NCBI RefSeq assembly: GCF_030936135.1 | Contig: NC_082637.1 | Coordinates: forward strand, 10,057,001 to 10,121,000 | Reading direction: 5' to 3' | DNA: 64,000 nucleotides | Source: Gavia stellata | Taxonomy: Eukaryota > Chordata > Aves > Gaviiformes > Gaviidae | Notes under the pieces: model-generated | What the model saw: the letters and a program-made list of their open reading frames with translations, nothing else | The model's database searches: none | Told to the model about the DNA's origin: nothing | Part shown: positions 35,378 to 48,600 of the stretch, in pieces | Numbering within the stretch: position 1 is the first letter of the stretch | Layout: every line of letters begins with the position of its first letter | Made by a program: the position numbers and the translations under genes

Positions 35378-36194
35378 TTTGAGGGTGAGTCACATCAACT
35401 TCTGTAACTTAAATAGCTCAATTCTAGTTTAATGTATTGCAAGCATTTGTGACTATAAATCAGCTAAAGTTTAGCCTGAGTTGCTTTTATTCCAAGATAA
35501 ATGTAATATACAGTTGAACAAGCTCACTAGAGAAGCTTGAACGTGAGCAAGTGAAATCTAGTTTGAGTCTGGTTTTTGTAGGCTGATCCTTGGTGTGATT
35601 TAGCTAACGGTTGGTAGAACAATGGGCATGGTTTCTACTGCTCTACGCTAAGCAAAACAATCAGAAAGAACAATTTATCTATGATACAGTGGCTGACTCA
35701 TGCCACAAGGCTTGGTATTCCTTTAATCCTTTTATAAACTGTTTTATCCTAACTAATGTAATTGTGGATGTTCTTATTACCCATATAATGCCTAATCCCT
35801 TTTGAATTCTGCTAAACTGTTGGCCTTAATGTTGCTTAGCAATAATTAGCAAAATACAGGTGGTTTGTGTATTGTTTAACTCTTGACCAAACCTTTGAAA
35901 TTTTGTTTGTGCTGACCTGTGACACTTAGGTTGGTAATACTTCCACCGCTGAACAGTGAATGGGAACTCGTTCAGACTGATATTCGCATCAGCCTGGTTC
36001 CCAGCCCTGAGCCTTGGATCTTTTCCTAAGCTTGTCTTCAAAGCTCTTGTGTTCCCACTTGGCATGGCAGGCTTTTAGGAGTGCTTGATAGCCTCTTTCC
36101 CAAAGTATGGAGCATTTTGTAGGAAGCTTCACATTCAAAGAAAACAAAGCATCTGTGTCCCTTTTTATACAAATTTGTGAGTTGTTGCTGGATT

Positions 36195-36320
36195 CCATTC
36201 TGCTACTTTTCGGTTTAACCATGCTCTCCTTACCCATGGCTATGATAGAGGAGGAATCCATTCTGCTATTTCTCAGTTTAACCATGCTCTCCTTACCCAT
36301 GGCTATGATAGAGGAGGAAT
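36195..36320. repeat. 63-bp tandem duplication
   Basis: Copies at 36195-36257 and 36258-36320 both begin ccattctgct and end gatagaggaggaat. They differ at only a few bases (ctacttttcgg against ctatttctcag). Because 63 is a multiple of three, a short open frame runs through both copies, but it lies in mid-intron and is not a gene. Confidence 0.95.
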
Positions 36321-39300
36321 GGTAGCTGGTGTTCAGACATTTTTGGATGTCTGATCTGGAGGTTGTTTAGCTTTGTGAGGATAGTGGAGAGACCTTCACT
36401 TTGTGACTTTGATTCCTTGTTCTTCCTTTCTCAGATACGCATTTGTTCTAGGCAAGTTTGGTTGTTCAAGGTCAACGTTCTATGTAAAGTTAAAGAATAA
36501 TACAGGCTTCTTAATAATCCCTGCTATGCTTTTGTTGCAATATTTTTATCTCGTACTATCTTGCCTTGTAACTCTATCACAGTTTTAGAGCAATCTGTGG
36601 TAAGTAGGGTAAAGAACTAAAATTGTGCAGAGGTACCTGAAGTGTCAACAACTTCAGTGTGGAAGAGTGATGTTAATGGCCACCCCACTTATTTTAAGTG
36701 CCCAGCTTTGTAGTGGGACTTGGAGGGGTTTTGCCATCTCTTATCCAGGGACAACTGTACCCTCTTCAGGGCTTTGTCTTGTGCAAGAAATTTAATGTGT
36801 GGCTCTCAGTCAAAAGTACTGGCCAGCCTCAACTTATTGCTTGGAGATGGGTTTAGTTCCCTCTTCATCTTGATGAGACTAAGCCCATATCTTCTGGGTT
36901 TTTTGGGGTAACATAGTCATCAGGCTGTGAGTTCATACTGAGGAATCCTACCTTCCCCTTGTTGAAACTTTTTCCTCGTGGGCTCTTGACTGCATAGTGG
37001 GGTAGGGCCAAAGCCCAGCCAGCAGTGAGGGAACGTGTCTCTGTAGCTGAAGATGCTCAGCTGGAAAGAAGGATTGCTCCTGTTTATCAGCTCACTTTCC
37101 AGTGTGAAATATTTATAATCCTGACAGCTTTTTCCAAGCTCTGTGCTCTGAGCAGTCAGGCTCCTTTTGTTTTTTGGCTTGGGCTTTCACATTCTTGTCT
37201 GGGCAGTGGCCTGATGCCAAGGGGAAAGCTGAAGAGAGCTGTGCTTTATGCCCTTAAGGGCAGGGCATCCACCCAGAAGGTGGAGGATGCAAGTTAAAGT
37301 GCCTTTCGGCCAAATGCCCCAGTGCCAGCTGACTGAATAAGGTGTCCCAATTTAGCTTTATTTTTTTTGAGGAAAATAGGACAATCATCTGAACCAAATG
37401 CGTGGTAAAAATGGTCATATACAGGATTTCAGGCTCTGAGTCAGCCTCATGCAGATACCTGTGTGTAACCTTGAGTTCAGTATTAAATTCCCAGATTTCA
37501 GTGTTCAGGCATTTCCTTCCTTGTCACTTCTCCTGAGCAGGTCATGAAGCATTACTGCCGAGGAACATGTGGAGAATCCTGGGTTCAGAAGTGGAGTTTC
37601 CCAGGGTGGGTCCCTAGGTCAGCGCTGGCTCCTGAGATGCACTTTGCAAGCACCAGACTTGTCATGCTCACCCATGCAACGCTGATCGTGTCACTCCTGT
37701 TCTAGCAGTGTCCAGAAAATCAAAGGGTAAGCTACTTATAAGTAGCTATTAATTAATCTCTTCTGGACAGTGCAGGATCCTTTTTTCCTGTTTAAACTTC
37801 TTATCTTTTTGGAGGACGCTTCTGTTACATATGGGGTAAGGAGGTTGCCTCAACCAGCTCCTGTTCTGTGTTCAGTGCCCAGTCATGTATTTATGGGGGA
37901 AATCTTCCAGTGTAGCAGGAAGATGACTTTAAAATCCATCCTTATAAACACCTTGTCATTGGCTGACTTTTTTTGCATTTTCTTAGGTTTTTTCCAGTGA
38001 GTTTTTCTCATTAGTTTGCTGTAGTCAGTTGTCTCTTGGATGAAGTTGTGATTTTTAAAGACCTCATTTCACAATGGAAGCAACTTTATTGTCCTATGAT
38101 AACATGTACAAGAATGTCAGATCAGTCAGTGTTTAATTTGCAAATTAAGAATCTTGCTGTTGTGGCTCTTTGTGTTAGACTGCTGAACTGTAAGGATAAT
38201 GAACTAGTGATGCAGACTTCCATGATCATTAATCTGATATTGCACTAGCTGTGTTTAAAGCTAACTGTTCACAGTAAAAAAAGCAAATGAGCTATGCGTT
38301 ACCTCAGATATAATTAGATATGCTGCCTTGTATGTTTATTTTGGAGATTAGAGCAGAAGCATAAAAAAATCCCTACAATATAGGCTGCAATGCCTAGTGC
38401 AGAAGCGATTGTACAATGGATGCGAGCTCTGTGGCACATACAACTTAGTGCCCAGTATGGGTTACCCTGCTTTGGATTTGCTGAGAAAATATATTTTTTT
38501 TTCCCTTGTTGATAGGATTTTAGCATTTTAATCCTGATGGCTGCGACCAGTAAAACGGCCCTACGTGAAATATGAAATCTGGTGTCCACAGACATCGTAC
38601 CCTGAAAGGTTGGGCAGCATTGCAGCAAACACCAAGGAGCTTGTGCTGAGTATGTCATTGCTTGGATACTCCTGAGGTCACTTCCCCAGTGTCTGACTCC
38701 TCGATCTTTTTCCTCTGACGAAGATTGGGACTGTTGAGCCTGAAATGCTGTCCCACTTGCTGTTAATAGGGGCTGTAAACAGCCACTGTGTTCAACCTTT
38801 GTATCTCTGCAGGCTTTCTATCTTGAAAAGATGACATGACTTCGCTGAGCAACACTAAACAGTAGTTAGTCACACAGATGTCTTCCAGGTATTTGTTTTG
38901 AAACACTTTAAAGCTATAAAATATACTGGATCTGCAGCAAAGCTGCCAGTATATTTGCTTCTAGCACAAAAGCCACCTTGCCAGCAGGAGAAAATACTTT
39001 TTCCGACAAAGCCCAAACTGACTCGAAGGTTGTTGGTTGGTTGGTTTTGGTGTGGTTTTAAAAGCACCTGGAACTGGCTTTGTAGCTAGTGGGTCCAGTG
39101 TTAGTTTCAGCATCTGATTCGTCTTTTTCTGCTTCACACAGAATTAACATTCTGTGTACATTAACACTCACTTTGCATGATGCCCTGTTGGGAAAAGGCT
39201 AACTGAAAATATTGCAGAGTAACTTGAGCAACAAACAATCTGGTACTCAAGTGAGGCTGATCTCTGCATAAGGAGAGTAAAGGAGCATATTTTGAAACTT

Positions 39301-42300
39301 GTCTCCTTTTGCAGGAGGCAGTCAGTGCTGCTGGTGTATTTTTAGGGGCGAGGTATGTGTTACTGCTTGTGCAATGTCCAGTACAGCGAGGCTGTGACTT
39401 GGTAGGTGCTCGTGAACCTCCAGAGTTAACCCAGCCCACAGATGCAATAAAGGGCTTGTGGCTACTAATGAGCTGCAAAACTGATGGTTACTGTACAGCT
39501 TGTGGTATGCAAATGTAAGTAAATTAGAGCTCCCTTGAAAGCCCAGCACACTCTGAAGGGTGGTGACGGGTGATTTTTCTCATGGAACTAGGCTATGTAA
39601 GAGCTGGCTTCTGGTGAGTGCTTGCTTCTTCCACTCTCCCAAAAAGTTAAACACTGGATGTTAATGACATGCTCCGTAGAGGTACATGTGCTGCTGAAGC
39701 TGTAATTTTAAAATCTACATTGTAAATCAGGTGGTCACTAAGTCTGGTCAAAAATTTCTGGCTTGGTTATCTTCATCACTAAAAAAGCAAGTAGGTCATT
39801 AATTTAACTTGCTTAAATTATTTTGCCCTGCTGCCATCCCCCTGCACTACAGCTGCCAAGATACTGCTCAGATATTAGGATGGAAAAGGAGAGAAAACCC
39901 TGGCTATGTTTTTTTCTTCCCAGAGTAGAAAAGTACTGATAGAGTATATGTATGCATATGTATATGCAGTTTTCAGATTGTCAATAGATCATTAACACTG
40001 GAAACCACAATTGTCAGTATACAAAATTGCCCTGTCATGAGTTTTCTTCTGGAAAAAGTATCAGGCATTTGTGCAGGATTTCAGTAGTAGGCAAAGGCTT
40101 CTGGTTGGGATTTCTTCCTGCATATGCAATCCCACACTTACGGAAAGAACACTTAGACCAAGCAGTGGATCCTGCCTAAACTGTTGACAACTCTAGAAAT
40201 AAAGGTTTAAGTGGTCACTTCTTCCAAAATAAACCATGTAAGTTAAAAATAAGGGGCTTTTGGGCTAGTTTGTTACCTGGCTGCACAAAAGTGGTACCAG
40301 GAGGGGTGGGAGGAGGAACCTCTGCTGTGACTTGTGCTGGTTTGTTCTTTACTTCTTGCTTAGGGCTTATAGTGTTTGGATCCTAAGGTATTTCTTAAGG
40401 TATAATACTGAGGATTTATCAGACCCATAGTAGAGTGTAAGAGCTAGGAAACAACAGTTTATGCACTTTTAGTTTTGGGGGGGTGTTGTTCGGATGCCAC
40501 TGACAGTTAATGCTGCCCACACTGTCATTCATCTGGTTCTTAATAATCTGCTTGACATAGCAATTCTGATTATCGCTGATGTCCTGATGTGACAACACAT
40601 TCGCTGTGGTGCTCGATTGGGACCCTGAGCTGTCCTGCTTGGTGTCCAACTGGTTAGCTGCTCTTACCGTACCTCCTAGTCCTCACTTCTTTTCAAGACT
40701 ATGAATCTAAGCAAGCTCTCAGACCATTTTGGTATTTAGCTTCCAGTGCTTTGCCATTTCCCTTAGCACTTTGTACCCTGCAGCCATTTGTGCACAAGCA
40801 GAACTGTACACGTGAGCATCGTAATAGCTGCTACTTCAAACATCTGCAGCGGTAGAAAGGAGGCATGTCGATAGCGAGCAAGCTTGATACTGTTCTTCAA
40901 AGATAGCTGGGGAAGAAGGGCATTTTCATTAATGGGGAAAATATAGACACAAGTGCAGGTTTCTAAAGATATTTTGAACGTAGTTCAATAGAAGTTTATC
41001 AGATAGTGGTGGAGACTTTCTATCATCATTTCTCCTGGACAGCTGTAACAGTAAAGCTTACAAAGATGCTGTTTTCTCTTTGCAATACCTTCTTGGAATT
41101 GAAAAATCTCTCCTCAACTGAGAAGTCCAAGCCACATCTTTAATCTCCTTTTTAAAACTCGTTTCCATCTGTGTTCACCATCCAGTACCCCTTGAGCTTC
41201 CTCAGTGCTGTAATGAGTTCACTGTAACACTTTTTGTTATTTTAAAATGCCTCCTTGCTGTTGACAGGCTTTTCATGCTACAGCACAGTGAAGGTGACTG
41301 CATGGAAAATCACCTTGAAAGAATCTCCAAATCTGGTTTTGGTACTAATATGTGGTTACTTCCAAACAGTTGATATTTGAATCACTGTCATATTCTAGTT
41401 TGTTGTCCTTCCCAGTACTGATTTATGCACTAAATCACAATTGCTTATGTCTGCTCAGTCCACTGGTTTGTCCCTGATACTGTCTAGTATGTTTTAATAA
41501 GAAACTTAAGGCGGCTGAACTTGCATTGCGTATTTTGGTGGGGACCAACAGTGCAACAAAATAAAGGCTTTAAATACAGTTTGGTCATCCCTTGTAAATA
41601 ATTATAGGCATTTGTGTGAACAACTACTTTCAGCATCTCATCTGAGTGTGCTTCTGATGTGCAGAGTGGCAGCCTGTCCCCCAGAGACAGACCCCAGAGG
41701 CTCACCTGGGGTCTCTGCAGAGCACTTCGATTGAGAATACTCAGTGCAGCTTAGTACTCCTGATTTTTCCTGTTAGCAAGGAAGATAACTCACTGAATTT
41801 CTCAGTTAACCTTGTAAATCTGAACACCCCCCCCCCTTTTTTATTTTGCTTTAAAAGTTTGGTAAGTACCACTTGAACTTGTAGCACACTGGAGAAATAA
41901 TATTGGACTAAATACGACTTTCTGTAAGCATCCTCTGAGAAGAATCCAGAGAGTCTAAATGTGTGGGTAGTTGGTTTGTGTCTTCTCTGCATCTTTTCTG
42001 TACAGACAGATAAAAGCATCAAGGCTATGAAGTGGCAGACTAAAATGGCACACATAGTACCTGAAATAAATTTGGATTTTAGACTATTCTAGGCTATTTA
42101 GACTATTCTAGAAGCTAATGACCTAGTAGTTCAGTTGGAGGAGACCAGGGCTGTTAGGACATTGAAATTAGACTAAATACTACCAGGTAGAAAACCTTTC
42201 CGCTGGTGCTTTTTGCTTACATTTTGGGGAAGGGCTAAATGTGTTTAATGAAGTTAAGGAAGTTTTCTTATGTTAGATGACCAAGGGGTTGCTGGGGTCA

Positions 42301-43138
42301 GTCCCAAGGAAGGGAACTGAGTGACCGTCTAGTTTGTGATACCCTGGTGTCACATACTCCCTTACTTCATCAGGCAACTCTGCGCCAAGTGAGCTGGGTT
42401 TTATACTGATGTCTTTGCAAATCTCATGTAGTGAGTGTCTGATGACCGAGCCAAAACATTTCTGAGATGGGAGTGCCCTGACTCCCCAGACATACCATGC
42501 TTTTGCATGTGTGGTTCATGCTCCACATTCTATAGAGGAGCTGTTGCTCTGCTTCATAAACACTACTCAGCAGTTGTAGAAATGCTGGTTATTAGAGCTG
42601 GATTGCAAACATTTTTGCTGTGGTACACAACTTGAACCAAGCAGCTGCAGCTGGTGTTTCCTGGGATACCAGAAGCCACGAATGGATTAGACGTCGTTCC
42701 CTTTCGCTCTTGGACTCATTGACTAGGTTGTCAATCAACTTATATCCCAGGTTTGTTTGAAGTGTACAATATTGGGAAAGGATTAGGAAAATCAATATGA
42801 TAGAACTTATCTTGTAGCACGTGAAGTTGGAAGAGTGGTGATGCAGCCAAAGGCAGGCATCTTTATCATTTGCTCTGCTTTCTATGGTAGATACAGGTCA
42901 CCTACTTGTGTAGCTCTCAAGTATCCTGTTAGGAAGGATCCCTGACAATGTTAGTGTAAATGTTGTGTTCCTTAAAAGGAGACACAGGGGATAACTTGTC
43001 AAGCACTCTGATTTTTGTTTGATGCTCAGATGAGTTGTATGCTGTCATATTTTAATACTGATGCTGAAATTTAGCAAGTTTTGACCAGAGCACTTCAAAT
43101 GTTGGGAATATCAAAAGGTCCCTTGAAGAAAAGTGATC

Positions 43139-43155
43139 TGTTTTTTTTTTTTTTT
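43139..43155. repeat. T homopolymer, about 17 bases
   Basis: An uninterrupted T-run within intron 1. It is the antisense of a poly(A) tract, but no adjacent processed pseudogene or SINE body was recognised on either side. Confidence 0.85.
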
Positions 43156-45567
43156 GAGCTTCTCTTTCCACATAGTATATACAGAACAGTAACCTTGAGA
43201 ACAAACTTGTATACTTTCTGTAACAGGAATTTGTAGGAAATCTCTTGCCATTTGTGGTGGTAATTCAGGGGTGGGGGGGATGACTCTTCCAAACTTCAAA
43301 GCATAGCATGCTAATTTGGAACCGTATTGAGTGTCTTGAATTGCAAACTGTTTGAGACGGATCCTTACCCTACTGTTAAAACCTAGTTTGGTTTGAACGC
43401 ATATATTTAATGTTGGTGATACTGATAATGGACTAAAGTTAATACACTTTAAAGTCCATCAGCAGCAGTGTGGCCGAGAGATGAGGAGACTGAACATCAA
43501 GAAATCTGTAGCTGAAGGTACCCTGTTTGGGAGAGGGAAATCCTTGTTGAGAAATGTTTTTTTCCCACTTCCTCTCATTCTAAATCTGACTTGAAACAAA
43601 ACCATATATAATTGATGTTGTAGATACTCTATGTGGATTCTGCTACTTCCTGGGATGGTAATGGCTTTGATTTCCCCTCCTGAATTCACATGACAGTGGT
43701 AAGTGAGCTGTCTTGCTCTCCAGCAGGTTTCAGAAAGCACCAAATTCTGCTGACCTAATTGATGCCAAAGGTGATAATTAAAGCTTTCTAAAAAGCTCTG
43801 AAGGCAGTCCTATTAGAGTAGGTATTCATGACTGCACTAATAGGTGGGTGCAAAGTGGGAGTTAAAAGGGATTCTCTTATCTTTGTGTGATTGCTTAGCT
43901 ATTGCTGTGCAGGGGAGGAGAGCTCCTCGTTACCGCAGAGCATCTTTAGTAAGATGTTCATATTAAAATATAAGCATTGCGTCTGGGTGTGTTCAGCTGC
44001 ACTAAGGTGTGTTTAAAAAAAAAATCGGAGGATTGCAGGTTTGGTTTTGTACTTCAATAGATTTGTCCATTTGTAAGAGCAGGGTGAGGATTTTCTTTTG
44101 AATTAACAAGTTCAAGGTGGTAGTGGTTGTGTGAACATCAAAATGAATGCTAGTAATGTTACTTGTCCACAGGTTTGGTGCATAGGAAAAGATGCTCTAT
44201 TAACATGTGACATCTTGTTGAACCACTTTGTCCTTTAAGGTCTGAGAGTTGTTGAGGTCATGGTGTTTGGCATTAAAAAAAGCAAGCTTGTTGACCTTAA
44301 GCTTTGAGTAGCATGGTGTAAACTTCTGCTTCCAGTGGGACAGTTAAAGGCTAAGTAGTTTCAGATGTACTGCAGGATATTCTGTATTGCACAGGCAATG
44401 TTGGATACAAATCCGTATAATGCTGAGCAGGCATGAATAATTTTAAGGGTCAGATATACAGAGGTCTTTAAAGACAACTGCGCTGCTTGGTTGAGCTCTT
44501 CATGTGCCTGATGCAGAAAATAAGCATGATGGCTTGACCAGGGTCACCGGCCATTGATCCTTCTTTGCGATGGGCATGTAAGTGTATTTTGCACTGATCA
44601 CCCAAAATCCTGCCTTGGTGTACTTGGAGGCATTGATGGGGCTGTTCCTAAGAGGCGTGTGATCTTTGTTTCACAGGGCCAGTTCAGGGTTGGAGGCGTG
44701 TGGAGGCAAATTGTACTGATCTGGGAAATGCATAACCCTTTTGGTACAGCAAGGGAGGCTCTTGGATCTGACACTCCGCTTCCGAGACTGCCTTCAGTGC
44801 CAGTGAAGGTTACTACTGTTTCAGTGCCCGATGGAGACCGTTTTGCTCGGCTGAAAATGTTTTTCCTTAGAGGCTATGAAAACTGGGACAAGGTGGGGTA
44901 GGAGGGACTGAGCAGTGGTTCTAATGAATAATGCTGAATGTCCAAGAATGGGAACAAAGGGAACTTTGTTTTGTTTTTTTCTGGGAAAGTGCTCGGAATC
45001 AGTTCCTGCAGTTGCCCCCCATGTCACCACCCTTGTAGTGCAGGTACTTCCATGTGTTACTTGAAACTTTTTGCAATATGACATGGTGCGTAACTTGAGA
45101 TGTGTTTTGTGAGCTGTTATGTTCCATTATTGCCCCTTGTATGGCTAGATGCTTTTAAAACTGAAAACATATGTATAGCATAAGGCTTTTCTTAGACTAA
45201 AATTTCCAGCATGTTGCCGCTCCTGTACAGACACGCGACTGACAGAAGTGCAGAATAAAGTAGCTAGAGGAGAGCGGTTGATTCCTGTTGGTCACCTTGG
45301 AGTGTTCTCCCATCCCAGTCAATGCTGTGATCTCCCCCAAAATCTGCCAAGACATACATAGCTCTTAAATGCACGTTGTTGCATGCTTGCTCCACAGTAG
45401 CATCTGGAGAACTCTGGACTTTTTTCAGGAAATTAATTCCACGCAGGAATATAATTGGAACCAGGTAAAAGTATAGCTTTGTAGGCTACACAGGGGGGAA
45501 TGAAATGGTATTTGATTTCCAGTCAATTTGCAGTATAATTTTCATCCAGAGATCTAACACAGCAGTG

Positions 45568-45650
45568 TGGTTTATTATATTTATTTATAATTTAAATAAT
45601 ATATGATGATGCTTAGCTTTTTATATATTATTTATTAGGCAGAGAATGCC
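45568..45650. other. AT-rich island in intron 1
   Basis: About 80 bases are almost wholly A/T (ttattatatttatttataat, then atatatgatg, then tttttatatattatttatta). It contains several TTATTTAT-like words. It may be an easily melted segment; function is unknown. Confidence 0.7.
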
Positions 45651-48600
45651 TTGAGGTCTAAACTTTTTATTTTATTATATCCAGCTCTTCTAAAGCAAAC
45701 CCTGACAAGTACTAATTACTGTAAACGTACTGATCGTGTGGAGATGGCTTTTAAGTTAATTTGCAAACAGCGGTATAACTTCTGGTAGTATCTGGGAAAA
45801 AAATTCAATATCAATTCTATCAATAATTTGATTTTGGGAAGATTTTACTCTGCATATCAGAGTCAGAGGAAGAGAGAGACCTATAGTTGTCAGACAAATC
45901 TTTCAGCTGCTAAAAAAGAAACCTCTGAAGTACCTTGACAGTGTCCAGTCCGCAATTGTTGTTGCCAAGTGCTGAAACTTCATTAACTTTTTCAGTGTCT
46001 GAACCTTTTAACTACCAACAAAAGTTGGCTCTTTTGTTCAGGACCTGATGCCAGATGAGTCTTTAAGTCCTCCAGTTCTTTAAGGGCTCTTACTGGAACC
46101 TAAATGGTATGTGAGCAGATGCAATCAAATCACTAAATGTGGTGGGTTTAGCTTTTCTTTTGTGCTAGGCTAAAGAAAGTGTTATATCAGTATTAATTCT
46201 TATCAAAAAGTGTAATGTTTCAGGGCTTCCTGAAAGAGCGAAACTAGCTTTCCAGTTTTTATGTGCCACATCAGTGTGGCTGCAACAGGTTGCAAGATTG
46301 GAGAAACTGCGTAGTTAATGATACCTGCTCTCCGGCTTGCCAAATGGAGTGCAGATAGAGCTGCTTCCAGTTGATACTGTCAAAGTTCATGCTCTGGAGA
46401 AGTCCTTTTCCAGAAGCAAAAAGTTCTCCCGTCTTGGATAGTGCTCTAATGTCTGTGTACGATTCCTCCAAGGATGTGTTTCTGTGGTGCAAATCTTCAA
46501 CATCCTTACTTTCTGTGTGCATAGACACAGTTTATTTAAAAACAGTGGTTTACCTCTGTCAGTATGTAACTTGGTGCAAATATCAGGTACGAATACTGCT
46601 CCCTGTTCTAGAAGCTTTCAGAATTCTTTATTCAATTTATGTACTAAACGTTATCTACAAGTTGAAGAGGACAAGAAGCAAGCTGGTTTCTTCCCTTATT
46701 GAATCAAGGCAAGGTAAAACTTGTAGGTAGAGCGCTATTTAAATCATCGTACGTGGTACCAAGTGTGTGTGTGGCTTTCGGGTGCTGATCCCTGGTAACC
46801 TGACTAGGAGCAATGCATCTGCAGGCTAGTGCGAATACCAGCAAGGCTTATACTTGAGCATCTGTTAATTCATAATCACATCTACTTCATCACCACTAGA
46901 GGCTCCTCCAAGTCATGCTTTGGATGTGTTTCTGTGTCAGGAAGCAGCTCATGCTTTAAGCAGCATGCAGATGTCTGAATCTATCAGGGTAACACCTCTT
47001 TACACCCAATGAATTTTTTTTTAATCAAAATAATCAGTCATCCTCTTGATGATAGTACGGTTGAACCTGAATCATCAATTTGAAATAGTTACTGATCATT
47101 AACTACTGATGAACTTTAAAGCTATGTTGACTAGAAGCTTGTGTTGCTTGCTAGTAACTGGAAAAAAAAGCATGAAAATGTTTGTCATAGGGAGTGTGGG
47201 TAAATTTTCTTTTAACGTCAACATATCTCATCCCAGCATAGATAAGGCTATAATTACCAACACAGATTATTTTAGGGTTCAGACACTTCCATGTATGTCT
47301 AGGGTAGGTTTCCCATGACAGGGCTGTACTTACACTTGTATTCTCAAAACACTGTCAACTTTTGCTGCAAACGGATTATTACTGCATTGTAATTTGATAG
47401 GGTGTAGGCATCTTACATCAGGTGCAGTATGTCTGAGATACGGGCTTTGATCAAACAGCCTAACAACATTAAGACTAAGTTTTCAAGAATTAATCTTATA
47501 AGGCAGGAAAGAATATCATCATGGGATCATGGCTAGCATCCAAATAAGGATGAATTTTCTGTTCTTTGCCGTTCCTACGTTTTGGTAGCCTCAGCTTATT
47601 CCATATGTAAGTCAGTCCTGTGCTCAGGTCTTCGTTTTTTGCGGATGTGTGGTATCATTTTTCTCTGAATGGGATAAGAGGTAATCCAGTTCCCAAACTG
47701 ACAATGTGGATCCTACAATTTTTGAGCATGGTGGCATGCTGGAACACCATACTGGAGCTATTGGAGACACAGTGTGCATGTTTGTAGATGAAGCATCAGT
47801 GATCTCTGTAGTCACAGATACTTTCATGGGATGATCCTATTTAGAAAGTGGAGGAGCTTTTAATGAGTCTTTGCAGGAAAGCAACATGACTTGTTTCTCT
47901 GGAGGCTTCAAAATAAGAAGGTGCTGGGTGGCTGTTGGACCTATTGGAAGGTTATTTTTTTATTATCTGTTTCTCTAGCATTCGGCTAGTGTTCTTAAAC
48001 TTCAAGACCTTAAAAAGGAAGGGCAAAGCTGAAAAGTAAGTTATCCAAAATTCACCAGAAGGTAGGTACTAGAAGGGTATAAGTAGAAAGTGATGTCTCA
48101 CAGTAGAAAACTTGCTTTGTCTTGAAGTTCTCTACTTTTTTTTCTTGAGGTATCGCCTGTTCCTATAAATCTCCATAGCCATGGATGCTGCATCTCTTGC
48201 AAGAGCTCTTACTGTCAATCTGCTACTGCAGTTTATCTTGTTGCTCAACTTAGACTGCTCTTGTTTTGTTTTGTTTGGAGGCTTTTCTTCATCCACACTT
48301 CAGTTCTCACTAAAACCAGACTGTCAATCCACCATAGATCTTGTCTTTTCTTTCCTGGTATGCCACTTATGGGTGATCGTTTGTCACACAAATTTCTTCT
48401 AAAGTTAAGTCAGATATGCCACTTCAAAACAAGAATAATATCTATGACATGCTTAAATACAGGAAGAAAAACGAGTTTGAATTTCCCCCAGTTTCTTTCT
48501 TGGTACTGGTAGACAATACTGCACAATTGTATAAGTTTCCTCTGACTTGCCTACAAGATCCAGCTTTCTCTGTCCAAATGATTACATCCCTTGCCTGTAT

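Noticed and set aside
36107..36325. Short frame passing through both copies of the 63-bp duplication
   Set aside because: It stays open only because the repeat length is a multiple of three; deep intronic position.
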